A stretch of 64,000 bases of DNA from Sepioteuthis lessoniana (GCA_963585895.1 OY757947.1:33348378-33412377); one strand, 5' to 3'. Shown: positions 33,426 through 43,609, numbered from the stretch's first letter. Program-made: numbers and translations. Notes: generated from the letters alone by a model not told the origin.

Positions 33426-33887
33426 ATAATCATTACCATGATGTTCTAGATTCGTCGTCATGTGGCGTCACGATTATCACCATAGGAAATGGGCGTAATC
33501 GATTGATTCAAGTTCAACTGTCTTGGGTTATTTTAAGCTTATACTTATCGAGAATTACATTCATATTTACATTTTCGTATAATTATTTATTACTTTACTA
33601 TATGAATAATTGGAATATAAGATGAAATTTAACATCCAACAAAATAATATTTCTAAATACAATTCATCAAATCTCTTTGTTATAACTGTTTGCATTGCAG
33701 ATACTTGACAATTGGCCATTTTACAAAAAACAAAACAGTATTTTCCCTTTATCCGTTCTATTTTTCAAAACACAAGTTAAGCGCCTGTCTCAGTCGCGGT
33801 TAGAATATTATATATTTAGAGAGAAAAAATTGATAACAAGGTAATCCGAGTAGAAGGAGAGATTTATTGAGAAACAAAGACAACACT

Positions 33888-34160
33888 CGGAACCATCATG
33901 TTCGCTTGAAAGAACACAAAAGAGACTTTAGAATTGGTAACCATCTTAATGAACTTCTTCAACACATTTCTCAATCAAATCATAACTTCGATTTCAAATC
34001 TACAAAGATGCTCATCTACATTCACAATAAAAAAAAAACCAAAGACAAATTTTCGAGGCCGGTGCTATTTCACTCTGGAATTCCGTAAATACTCGTCCGG
34101 GTTTTAATATTTCTCCGCACATCAAATCCATTTTAAATAGCTACAATATATTTCATCTTT
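33888..34160 (+). pseudogene. PLE GIY-YIG endonuclease domain, C-terminal part
   Basis: HVRLKEHKRDFRIGNHLNELLQHISQSNHNFDF is followed by STKMLIYIHNKKK, a frame break, then VLIFLRTSNPF-type remnants. The RLKEHK...N...L..H...NHNFDF pattern is the second half of a GIY-YIG domain as found at the end of PLE proteins. The GIY and YIG strands themselves are absent. Seventy-three residues are open before the first break. It cannot be functional. Confidence 0.6.
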
Positions 34161-34447
34161 AGTTGATATATTCCACATATATCAATCATAATTTTATACT
34201 TTCTCTTTTCTTTTTCTCTCTCTTTTTCTTCATCTCTTTGATTCGAAATCTTTCTCGATAAACAAAAGGAAAATAAATTCTATACAATATTCCTAATAAG
34301 TCAAATGAGGTAATAAAAAAAAAACGCTGATTCACAATTTTAACCGCCAACTTTTTCTTATTATATAAATTTTCCCTAGGTTTTTGTATTTTGTACTTTT
34401 AAACACCCATCGTTGACTTAACACCACTGGTATCATCCCTCACATTT

Positions 34448-34677
34448 CTGATGATGGTTCATTAGAACCGAAATATCATTGCTTTGTTTTGTTTGGTTTG
34501 GTTTCTTTGTTTAATGGCATACCAACCTTTGTAGGTTATTTAATATCATTGCCATTCTCCTAGAAGAACAGAAGTGGTACTATGTAACCCAAAGTTGGGT
34601 GGATAAGGGGGTTCATACCTTTCCCAAGGGTATTTGCCCGAAAGTGAACGCAATAGAAATATTATTGCGTTGACTTT
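34448..34677 (+). ncRNA. Hammerhead ribozyme motif split by a SINE (HHR-2)
   Basis: Core CTGATGA at 34,448-34,454, an extra T, stem II GGTTC/GAACC with an ATTA loop, and GAAA at 34,470-34,473. The stem III segment is cut by a family B SINE, and the 3' part resumes with GTTGACTTT at 34,669-34,677. Without the insertion, GAAA to GACTTT spans 22 bases, the same as in HHR-1. Stem I pairs only partly, so this copy was probably already decayed. Confidence 0.65.
34483..34655 (-). mobile_element. SINE family B, 5'-truncated
   Basis: Minus-strand tail and core (TTTAATGGCATACCAACC to GGGTATTTGCCCGAAAGTG). The target duplication GAAATAT(C/T)ATTGC lies at 34,470-34,482 and 34,656-34,668 with one mismatch, placing the insertion inside the hammerhead. 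Confidence 0.85.
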
Positions 34678-34764
34678 GCTTCTCAATAAATCTCTCCTAC
34701 TTCGATTACCTGGTTATCAATTTTTCTCTAGATTATTGGATTATACTCCATTATTTACTTCCAT

Positions 34765-34888
34765 TATATATATATATGATAAAATATAATATAATATGTA
34801 TATATATATAGTATAATATGATATATAATAATATAATATAATAATAAAATATTTGATGAATAGAATAAAAAACAAAAAATAATAATGA

Positions 34889-34926
<38 letters not shown>

Positions 34927-34955
34927 TGTGTGTGTGTGTGTGTGTGTGGAGAGTA
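34765..34955. repeat. AT-rich and (TA)n-(GT)n simple repeats
   Basis: Degenerate TATAATA stretch, (TA)n to about 34,923, then (GT)n. Confidence 0.85.
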
Positions 34956-35194
34956 AGAAGTGTGTGGGAAATAATTACAGTTTTTCCAATGCTTTTTGAT
35001 GAAAGTCAGTAATGATAGCCTTTTTTATGGTCATCATTCGGTGTCCATGTTTGCTTCATAAGTGGGGTAAAATTGTTAATTTACATGTTGTGTTCGATAT
35101 AACAAAGGAAAAGCTAAGGAAGGAAAGGTTGATGATATCTTATTTTATAAACAATAAAACTCAGCTGATCTTGTCATCTAGTTATACTTATTCG

Positions 35195-35800
35195 ATTCTC
35201 CTGACTCTTGTTTTCTTTACCCGATTCTTCTGTCCCCTTGTTGTCTTTACCCTAATTTTCTGTTCCCTTGTTTTCTTTACGCGATTTTTCTGCACCCTTG
35301 TTGTACTTACACGATTCTTCTGTCCCTTTATTATCTTTACGCGATTCTTTTGTCTCCTAGATGTATTAACATGATTCTCCTGCCCTTTTGTTTTCTATAC
35401 GCGATTGTTATGTCCCCTTGTTGTCTTTGTGTTATTCCTCTGTCCCCTAATTGAACTTACACGATTCTTCTGTCCCCTTGTTATCTTTACGCGATTCTTT
35501 TGTCTCCTAGTTGTACTTACACGATTCATCTGTCCCCGTGTCATCTTTACGCGATTCTTTTGTCTCCTAGTTGAACTTACACGATTCTTCTGTTCCCTTT
35601 TTATCTTTACGCGATTCTTTCGTCTCCTAGTTGTTCTTACACGATTCATCTGTCTCGTTGTTAATTTTACGTGATTCTTCTGTCATTTGTTGTCTATACG
35701 GGTTTCTTCACACTCTTGTGGCCTAGACGAGATTCTTCTGCTTTTTGTTGACTTTACACGATTTTTTGTTGTTGTTTTTACGTAATCATTCTGTCCCCTT
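35195..35800. repeat. 30-bp minisatellite, left part
   Basis: About 19-20 units of ACGCGATTCTTCTGTCCCCT plus TGTTGTCTTT. A two-unit (60-bp) order with alternating CCCCTTGTTATC and CTCCTAGTTGTA versions is visible. As 30 is a multiple of three, both strands stay open (TRFFCPLVVF on plus, KNRVKITRGQ on minus). I take this as a by-product of the period. Confidence 0.9.
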
Positions 35801-36415
35801 ATTATCTATGTGCGATGATTCAAGTGTGCTGTATCGTGGTAAAGAACAAATATACAATGAAATAGAGTTAACTGTTTATAAAGTGAAGTGGTACAGTCCA
35901 ACAAATACTATAAATCTCTCGCTGTTACGTCCGGAGTTGGACTTACCACTGACAGAGATCTTTCAGTCCTGGATATTTGTCTCTACCTCCCACCAGACAC
36001 AAAGTCAATGATCGGAAGGTCGATTATAGTGGGGGTTTAGGGAAAGGGAACGTAGGGCAGGAGCCCGGCAGGACTATGCTGCTCATCGGCCCACTTAGTG
36101 TAATGTGGGTCTGATGAGTCTAGCTGGACTTGGACCCAAATCTGGGTCCAGTAACATATGCGTGATTATAGCTTAAACTGGACAGCAAGGTTCAGTGCTA
36201 TACAAGGGTGAAAAAGGTGTTAGTGATGAAGCTCGCCCACCCGAAGGTGGCCCAGCCGAAGCCATGGAGCATTGATCGTCCGGCACGGATGCAAGACGGG
36301 ACACAGGAAAGCCTCTGCACGAAGCAGAGATCTTTCAGTATTGACTGTGCTTAAGAAACACGACGTCTTTTATTACCGGAAGTCACGTGGTACGAGCCAC
36401 TATACAACAAAATGT
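35800..36415. other. Insertion block within the minisatellite
   Basis: Non-minisatellite DNA separates the two parts of the array. It contains the 357-bp retroposon listed next and unassigned flanks. The plus-strand flank is open for about 60 residues without a domain I recognise. Confidence 0.5.
35968..36324. mobile_element. Unknown 357-bp retroposon with a 15-bp target duplication
   Basis: CAGAGATCTTTCAGT occurs at 35,953-35,967 and 36,325-36,339, flanking 357 bases of GC-richer DNA unlike anything else in the window. Inside are a hairpin GGACCC-AAATCT-GGGTCC near 36,129 and the string CTGATGAG near 36,114. No tRNA boxes or A-rich tail are clear on either strand. Confidence 0.65.
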
Positions 36416-36530
36416 CATCTTCTTTTTACATGATTCTTCAGCCCCTTTTATACTTCATCGGATTCTTCTGATCCTTTTTGTATATGTGCATGATTCTCCC
36501 GCTTCTCAATGTTTTTTACGCGCCTGTTAT
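36415..36530. repeat. 30-bp minisatellite, right part
   Basis: Degenerate units (ATGATTCTTCAGCCCC, GGATTCTTCTGATCC, ATGATTCTCCCGCTTC) continue the array seen left of the insertion block. Confidence 0.7.
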
Positions 36531-36715
36531 AGCTGATGGCGCAGAAGCATTCATTCTCAAATGGCTGGGGCCATTAACTGTAATAACTGGGCCTGGACGG
36601 ATTACTATTTTGTCCGTTGTCACAAAAAAGTGATCGCAAAGTGAATCTCTCTTCACAACAATTTCGTTTACATTGAACAATCGACATAAAATACATCTTA
36701 CCACGCAACCATTGG

Positions 36716-36824
36716 TGAGGCAACTAGTCTAGGAGAAGGAAAACTCTGAATTCAAACCTGTTAAACTCCGCTTAAAAATTGACCTTGTGTCATATCCTGC
36801 CCGAGCGGAGGGGTTGGTAAATAG
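36716..36824 (+). mobile_element. SINE family A, 109-bp 3' fragment
   Basis: Only the last third of the SINE is present (GAGGCAACTAGTCTAGGAG to TTGGTAAATA). It is flanked by a perfect 17-bp duplication, TACCACGCAACCATTGG, at 36,699-36,715 and 36,825-36,841. Short insertion with a full duplication marks 5' truncation during insertion, not later deletion. Confidence 0.9.
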
Positions 36825-36944
36825 TACCACGCAACCATTGGCAACATCAGTGGAAACGAAGGAATTTAACGGATATAAACGAATAGTTTGTAAATTACGT
36901 TATTTTCAAATGGGCCAGAGTTCATTTGTTCGCTCGCCCAATCA

Positions 36945-37055
36945 GCTAGAGCTGCAGAATAAGCCGACTGCATCTCTGCAGAGGTGCAACAATTCCCTCC
37001 CCATAACGAAAGTCCTGGATATGCGTCTAATAGTAAGGTTTCATTCTATTATTTT

Positions 37056-37090
<35 letters not shown>
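36945..37090 (+). repeat. Family D head fragment ending in (TA)n
   Basis: AGCTGCAGAATAAGCCGACTGC to CCTGGATATGCGTCTAATAG, then (TA)n at 37,060-37,089. Confidence 0.65.
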
Positions 37091-37092
<2 letters not shown>

Positions 37093-37269
37093 ACTGTAAC
37101 ATCTTAAGAGATAATAGCTGTTTTCATCATTAAAATTTATATTCATATACCTTGATTAAAAACAATTTCAACTCGTGAAAAATTATACAAGATGTGTAGG
37201 ATAAACAATGTATTTAGGCACCTGAACGTCATGGCTTAGAGCAACATACGCTTGTACGATAATTATTCT

Positions 37270-37530
37270 AATAAGTAGGTGACCGTTGTCGAGGGCGACC
37301 AGAAGGCTCCTTTTTCAATAGCCACTACACCGAGGTGTACGGGAGGCTATTACTCCTTTCCCTCGATTTCCGCACTTTGCCCTTGATACGTACCTTGTAT
37401 TGCTGAGTGTTAAGCAAGGAGGTATCAAGTACAATTTTTAAAGTCTTTAGTATGACGTGACCTGAGATTGAACCCTGGTCTTCCAGACCATTGGCGAACA
37501 CTACTCACTTGGCCAATGGCAGCCTCGTGA
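37270..37530 (-). mobile_element. SINE family C
   Basis: Minus-strand head (near 37,520) to the GGTGACCGTTGTCGAGGG end (near 37,280), with the GATACGTACCTTGTATTGC block inside. Confidence 0.8.
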
Positions 37531-37727
37531 TAAACATAGTAAGATAACTAGTGACTATACAAACCGCAGAATACATTCTCTTAGAAATTTTCCGTCAAAA
37601 GATACAAACCTGCCAAGGGTTCATGTTGGAAATCTCTTGCCTAGTTTTATTGTTGACCTTAACTACTCCTAGATTTGCCTTCATCTAGACTTTGTCATTT
37701 GACTGAATCCCGCTGCACACTGACCCA

Positions 37728-38265
37728 TTCGGCTGGGGCTGTAGAATACACCGACTGCATCTCTGAAGAGGGGTAAGACTCCCTCCAACGTGGCCTAATC
37801 GGCTAGGGTTGCAGAATACACCGACGGCATCTCAGTAGAGGGGTAAGACTCTCCCAACGTGTGTCCTGCTGTCCATTCGGCTGAGGCTGCTGAATACACC
37901 GAGTGCATCTCTGCAGAGCAGTAAGTCTCTCCCAACGAGTGTCCTGAATATGACACTAAACAATCTGATGGTTAGGCTCCAGGATTGCTGGAGCTTTGGG
38001 GAATGCGAAGTACTCCTTTATTACCATCTCTTGTTGGTTCACACTGGCGGAGTGGGAGTACTTGATAGGTTTCTATCTATGGGTCAAATAGAACTAAACT
38101 GTTTACTTATGCTTAACTGAGTTGTTTGAACTGTTTTGACATTTAACTGTGTGTGAACAAAATATTGTTCTTATGCTGTACCGAACTATTTAAAATAGAA
38201 CTGTTTATATGTACAAAAATGGATTAGGAATTAAATAACCTACGATGGTTGATACGCCATAAATT
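37728..38265 (+). repeat. Family D retroposon with a triplicated head start
   Basis: The opening block (CGGCTGGGGCTGTAGAATAC to CAACG-TGTCCTG) appears three times in a row, near 37,728, 37,797 and 37,875, before the single remaining head, a short body and the tail (GTTGATACGCCATAAATTCC). Confidence 0.75.
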
Positions 38266-38309
38266 CCAAATCCCGCTGCACACACACACACACACATATA
38301 TATATATCA

Positions 38310-38905
38310 CTAGACGGAGCCTCTCTGAAACTAGTAGACAAATTCACCTACCTAGGAAGTAGCGTCTCATCAAACGAAAAAGACTTCGGCACACGACTAA
38401 CGAAAGCATGGACAGCTATCGATAGGCTCTCGATCATATGGAAATCAGACCTGACCGATAAAATGAAACGCAGTTTCTCCCAGGCAGCGGTTGTATCGAT
38501 ACTGCTATATGGATGCACTACATGGACGCTAACTAAACGGCTGGAGAAGAAACTAGACGGCAATTACACGAGAATGGTGAGAGCAATATTGAACAAGTCC
38601 TGACGAAAACGCCCCACGAGACACCAATTATACGGCCACTTACCTCCCATCACGAAAACTATACAAGTTAGACGAACCAGACACGCAGGACACTGGAGAA
38701 GCAAGGACGAGCTCATAAGTAATGTACTCCTATGGACCCCCACATATGGCCAAGCAAAAGCAGGACGACCAGCTCGAACTTACATACAGCAGCTATGTGA
38801 GGACACAGGATGTAACCCTGAAGACCTGCCAGAGGCGATGAATGATAGGTAGAAGGATATCCGTGCTGGCGGCACGACATGATAATGATGATGATGATAT
38901 ATATA
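38310..38905 (+). pseudogene. RTE-like LINE, C-terminal part of ORF2-type protein
   Basis: Nearly continuous frame: LDGASLKLVDKFTYLGSSVS, NEKDFGTRLTKAW, AIDRLSIIWKSDLTDKMKRS, QAAVVSILLYGCTTWTLTKR, KKLDGNYTRMVRAILNKS, a stop, then HLPPITKTIQVRRTRHAGHW, GRPARTYIQQLCEDTG and CNPEDLPEAMNDR. It ends in ATGATG repeats. YLGS and ILLYGCTTWTLT are standard in the region after the reverse transcriptase of many LINEs. The least damaged copy of this family here, but lacks the endonuclease and catalytic RT parts. Confidence 0.75.
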
Positions 38906-39059
38906 TATACTATTTAAAGAACGATAATGCAGCAGCTGCAACTGGCTGTTTTGTAGTAGCTCTAAAGAAACGCTTTCATTTGTCTGGGATAGGAATATTG
39001 AAGAGACTTTTTCAAAGTCTGGACGCTACGATTACGAAATGAACCAATATTCGACAAGC

Positions 39060-39237
39060 AAGTTCAGTAGGGCTTTTCTTTCTGTGTAATTAGTGCCGAG
39101 AAAATGTGCTAATTATAAAGACCATCTGTCAATCAAGAAAAGGCCTTGTGATAATCTATATCAAATTATTGAGGCTAATAAAATATTGCCTATTCAATCT
39201 TACTTCGTAATAAACACTGGCCTACAACAACAAGTGA
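39060..39237. other. Short unassigned segment
   Basis: Between an RTE fragment and a SINE. Nothing recognised. Confidence 0.35.
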
Positions 39238-39462
39238 GAACGAGTTTCCATGGCGTAGAGACTAACGTGCTGGGCTGCGACATTGTAGTTTGTAAGTTCG
39301 AATTTCAGTGGCGTCATTACACGCACTTTGAACTTATAACCTGGAAAACACCTTCTACTCCTTGCTCTGTGTTAAATAGTACTATTGGTGTTCTTCTAAA
39401 ACAAAAGCTTTGGTATTAAATAACCTACGAAGATTGATATGCCCTTAAAAAAGAAACCCAAA
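39238..39462 (+). mobile_element. SINE family B variant
   Basis: CATGGCGTAGAGACTAACG and TAAGTTCGAATTTCAG are the A- and B-box-like parts of the head. Then GTGTTAAATAGTACTATTGG and the tail GGTATTAAATAACC and AGATTGATATGCCC. The core is more diverged than in other B copies. Confidence 0.65.
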
Positions 39463-39492
39463 TTAACTATGGACGATACGGTATATATATCA

Positions 39493-39702
39493 TATTTACC
39501 AACCCCTCCGCTCGAGCAGGATATGACACTAGGTCAATTTTTAAGCGCAGTTTAACAGGTTTGAATTCAGAGTTTTACTTCTCCTAGACTAGTTGCCTCA
39601 CCAAGGCCCAACTATTAACCCATAGCTGGAGGGAGAATAATTGGATTCATACCTTTCCCAAGGGTATTAGTGCTATGTGAAATGCAATCAGTGTCATCCA
39701 GG

Positions 39703-39708
<6 letters not shown>
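39493..39708 (-). mobile_element. SINE family A, head lost
   Basis: Minus-strand tail and core to CCAGGATTT, where (TA)n at 39,707-39,738 replaces the head. Confidence 0.8.
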
Positions 39709-39734
<26 letters not shown>

Positions 39735-39740
<6 letters not shown>

Positions 39741-40235
39741 ATAGGCTTTCAATAATATGGAAATCAGATCTGACCGATAAAATGAAACGCAGTTTCTCCC
39801 AGGCAGCGGTCGGATCGATACTGCTATATGGATGTACTACTTGGACGCTAACTAAACGGCTGGAGAAAAAGCTAGACGGTAATTATACAAGAATGTTGCG
39901 AGCAATATTGAACAAGTCCAGGTGGCAACACCCCACAACGCACCAACTATAAGGCCACCTGCCTCCCGTAACGAAAACTATCCAAGTTAGACGAGCCAGA
40001 CATGCAGGACACTGCTGGAGAAGTAAGGACGAGCTCATAAGTGATGTACTCCTATGGACCCCCGCATATTGCCGAGCAAAAGCAGGACGACCAGCTCGAA
40101 CATACATACAGCAGCTATGTGAGGATACGAGATGTAGCCCTGAAGACCTCCCAGAGGCGATGAACGATAGGCAGAAGTGGCGAGAGAGGGTCAGGGATAT
40201 CCGTGCTAGCGACACGACATGATGATGATGATATA
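39735..40235 (+). pseudogene. RTE-like LINE, C-terminal fragment, near twin of the 38.3-kb copy
   Basis: DRLSIIWKSDLTDKMKRSFS, QAAVGSILLYGCTTWTLTKR, DGNYTRMLRAILNKSRWQHP, a frameshift, then PPVTKTIQVRRARHAGHCWR, KDELISDVLLWTPAYCRAKA, RPARTYIQQLCED and ERVRDIRASDTT with an ATGATGATG end. Begins directly after (TA)n. Only about a dozen differences per hundred bases separate it from the 38.3-kb copy by eye. Confidence 0.75.
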
Positions 40236-40438
40236 TATTGAAAAGATAGATTTGTAGTGAATCTGACAGTATGTCAGAAATATGTAGAAAGAAGGATAAA
40301 TCAAACACTTACTCAGATTTAGATGTGTGATATTTCGTTCGGCTTTATTTCATCCAACTTTCCATATATTTCACTCTTGATTGGTGCATATGTGTACGTT
40401 TTAGGTTTGCCAGTATATATATAATGATCAGAATCTTC

Positions 40439-40474
<36 letters not shown>

Positions 40475-40524
40475 TAACAGTCAAAAGTAATTAAGGGTGG
40501 CCACATACTTTTGATTGGTTGTTG

Positions 40525-41490
40525 GGGTTTTATGGCATATCAACCTTTGTATGTTATTTAATGCCAAATCCATTTTAATACAAATAATCAGTTCTATTTC
40601 AAACAATTCAGATTAGCATGAGCACACAGTATAATTGTCAAAAAAATTCTATATCAAACTATTCAGTTTAGTCAAACTCAGCCATTTCAGTTTAGTATAA
40701 GTATAGATTTTGTTTACACACGGTTAAATGTCAAAACAGTTCTATATCAAACAATTCAGTTTAGTTTAAGTACAGTTTCAATGTCAAAAATATTATAAGA
40801 CTTATGCTAAACGGAATTGTTTGAAGTGAAACATTTCAGACAATTCAGTTTAGCCTAAGTACGCAATCTAAATGTAAGTACACAAATTAATTGTCAAAAA
40901 ACATTTTTATTCCAACCAATTCAGTTTAGTCAAATCGTTCTAATTTTAACACTTCAATTTAGTATAAGTATGCAGTTTGCTTCTATTCAACCCAGAGATA
41001 GGGCTCTATCAGGCGATATCACTCCGGGTCAGAGTTGACCTGAGAGCAATGACAATAAAGGAGTACTCTGCATTTCTCGAAGCCCCAGCATCACTGGAAC
41101 TCCACCATCAGATTGTTTTGGAGGTGCCCGTGGTGTAGTCGTTATCGTCGTAGGAAAAGGACACGGCGACACGAGTTCAAATCCTGGAAGAGACTGATTG
41201 CATTTCACATAGCTCTAATACCATTGGGAAAGGTATGAATCCAATTATTCTCCCTCCAGTTATGGGTAACTAGTAGGACAGACTAGGTCCTTCAGCCTCG
41301 GTTAGGCAACTAGTCTAGGAGAAGGAAAACTCTGAATTGAAACCTGTTAAACTCCGTTTAAAAATTGACCTTGTGTCATATCCTGCCCGAGCGGAAGGGT
41401 TGGTAAATAGTATCAGATTGTTTAGTGTCATACCCAGGACACTAGTTGTGGGGGTTTCCCCTCAGTTGAGGTGCAATAGGTATATTCTAC
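40525..41490 (-). repeat. Family D retroposon hit by a SINE
   Basis: Tail at 40,525-40,575, body units to 40,970, then head 40,980-41,120 and 41,412-41,490. The head is split by the SINE A at 41,119-41,411. Confidence 0.75.
41119..41411 (+). mobile_element. SINE family A, full length
   Basis: Inserted in the D head with the target duplication ATCAGATTGTTT at 41,107-41,118 and 41,412-41,423. Head GGTGCCCGTGGTGTAGTCG, end TTGGTAAATAG. Confidence 0.9.
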
Positions 41491-41494
41491 AGTT

Positions 41495-41790
41495 TTATTT
41501 CAAACAGTTCAGTTTAGCATAAATACGCTGTTTAAATGAAAAAAGAACCCCAGTATACTCAAGAAACCACGGTTTAATTGTATTTAACACATAGATAGGA
41601 CCCTTATCAGGTGCTACCACTCCCTGCCAGAGTGGACTTGGGAGCGATGGCAATGAAGGGGTACTCAACATTCCCCAAAGCTCCATCATTACTGGAACCT
41701 CACCATTACATAGTCTAGTGTCATATCCAGAAAACTCGGTGGTGGGGTCTGTGAATTCTACAGCCCCAGCCGACTGGGTAAAAATACTTT
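41495..41790 (-). repeat. Family D head, second minus-strand copy
   Basis: TTCAAACAGTTCAGTTTAGC then ACACATAGATAGGACCC to CAGCCCCAGCCGACTGGG. Follows the previous copy in the same orientation. Confidence 0.7.
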
Positions 41791-41807
41791 TGAGTGGTAG
41801 TGTATAT

Positions 41808-41817
41808 ATACATATAA

Positions 41818-41865
<48 letters not shown>
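41808..41865. repeat. (TA)n-(TG)n compound microsatellite
   Basis: TATATA then GTGTGT. Confidence 0.9.
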
Positions 41866-41866
<1 letters not shown>

Positions 41867-42054
41867 GTTTGGCAGCAGTCCTTCATTTAAGCATGTGTGA
41901 TTAAATAATAAAGATACATTTTGTCTAAATAACCTTATTAAGATCCCTTCAAGTTTTCCGACAGTGTTTTGGTTTTAGGTTGGAGTTGGTAGATAAATTT
42001 ACCAAAATTATCTCGCAAGCGTTTGTTTCACTTTCTAATACGAATTGTTTTATT

Positions 42055-42360
42055 CTCAAATAATTATTTTATTTTTGCACACAGTTGAAAGGTTTCAAGT
42101 ATTGCTATTCCACACTAATAATTCTATTCAACATTTACTCTTGCGTCAAATAATTCTAAGTATTCCCATGTAATACCAACAATTCAATTTAAAACCAGTC
42201 ATTTGTTTGCATACAGTTAAATGGTTAAACAGTTTTATTTGACCCATAGAACAGTATCAGGTTGTACAGCTCCTGGTCAGTGTCAACCTAGGTGTAATGG
42301 CAATGAATGAGTACTCAACATTCCCCAAAGCTCCAGGACTGGTACCTGGCCAACAAATGA
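42055..42360 (-). repeat. Family D inner units and truncated head
   Basis: CACAGTTGAAAGGTTTCAAGTA and TTGCATACAGTTAAATGGTT units, then GACCCATAGAACAGTATCAGG and AATGGCAATGAATGAGTACTC. Ends within the head. Confidence 0.6.
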
Positions 42361-42979
42361 ATATGGGTATGAATTGTTGGAATGTTATCATAGACGATAC
42401 CATGCTCCCCTCCCCCGTACGGTTAAGCTATCTAGCGAAGGAAGTTATGGTTGCAAGGCTCTTCGAAGGAATTAAGCTCTCGGTAGCCGTTCAGTGGATA
42501 AACAAAACAAATTGTGCTACATGAGCGTTTAAAATTCCTTCGCTTATGTTAGTTTCCTCGTGGCTGTGCGGTAGAATCTTGAGTTGGCGTAGGAGTCTGT
42601 CGAGTTTTGATCCCAGCTTTGAGAATCTCGCATGTCTAGCCACACTGAAGAGCTGTGATACAACGAAACAGTATGCCTGTGGACGACTATATATATATAT
42701 ATAAAAGAGGTTCATGGCTATTGCTTGCTCACTCGTTAAGTTAATGGAGGACCAAATGTTGCAGCATTGTCAAATTGTGCTCAATATCAGTAATAGAGCT
42801 TTTACGTATAAAATATATATCATTATCACGTTTTGAAAACCCGCAAGGATTACCAGTAAATGTAAGTTATATTATTTGTATTGTCAAAAATTATAAGCAC
42901 GATTTTTTTTACATTACTGCATCATAAACAGTCGTCCGTATTGTCAAAGACCATTAGAATCCTAATTATCACATTTATC

Positions 42980-43070
42980 CTTTATTATTATTATCATCAT
43001 TTTTATTATTATTATTATCACAACAGCAACTTCAAACTTAGCACCATTTTTATTACCTGGCCATAAATAC

Positions 43071-43134
<64 letters not shown>

Positions 43135-43201
43135 CACAACAGCAACTTCGAACTTAGCACCATTTTTATTACCTGGCCATAAATACTATTTATTATTATT
43201 A

Positions 43202-43274
<73 letters not shown>

Positions 43275-43326
43275 CACAACAGCAACTTCAAACTTAGCAC
43301 CATTTTTATTACCTGGCCATAAATAA

Positions 43327-43387
<61 letters not shown>

Positions 43388-43475
43388 CACAACAGCAACT
43401 TCAAACTTAGCACCATTTTTATTACCTGCCCATAAATATTATTTATTATTATTATTATTATTATTACAACAGCAA
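42980..43475. repeat. (TTA)n variable tandem repeat with a 65-bp spacer
   Basis: Five copies of CAACAGCAACTTC then AACTTAGCACCATTTTTATT and ACCTGGCCATAAATA begin at 43,021, 43,137, 43,277, 43,390 and 43,467. Spacing differs (116, 140, 113 and 77) because the (TTA)n inside each unit differs in length. Confidence 0.9.
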
Positions 43476-43605
43476 CTTAAAACTTAACGCCATTTTTTTA
43501 CCTTCCCATAAATACTATTCCACATAATCTTTAACAACATAATCATTATATATATATATTTTTTAAACCTTTTTAAAAAAGAAAGTCACATGATGCTGAT
43601 TTTCA

Positions 43606-43609
43606 TTTT

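Larger units (their letters stand above)
33815..34745 (+). mobile_element. Penelope-like element remnant with inverted termini
   Basis: Bases 33,818-33,886 and 34,672-34,738 are inverted copies (GGAGAGATTTATTGAGAA against TTCTCAATAAATCTCTCC, and AAAATTGATAAC against TTATCAATTTTT). A GIY-YIG-like coding piece and hammerhead sequence lie between them. PLEs are known to carry terminal repeats with hammerheads and a reverse transcriptase plus GIY-YIG protein. Only the last part of the protein is left, and a SINE B interrupts the right end. Confidence 0.65.

Noticed and set aside
33867-34088. A working GIY-YIG nuclease
   Set aside because: The motif-bearing first half is absent, and the frame breaks before the domain ends.
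36105-36155. CTGATGAG followed by a GTC/GAC hairpin in the 36-kb retroposon, looked at as a sixth hammerhead
   Set aside because: After the would-be stem II the sequence is TTGG, not GAAA, and no stem III or cut site follows. Only seven core bases match.
42980-43475. Regular spacers and repeats considered as a CRISPR-like array
   Set aside because: The repeat and the variable part are a constant 65-bp block and (TTA)n of different length. There are no unique spacers and the DNA is eukaryotic.
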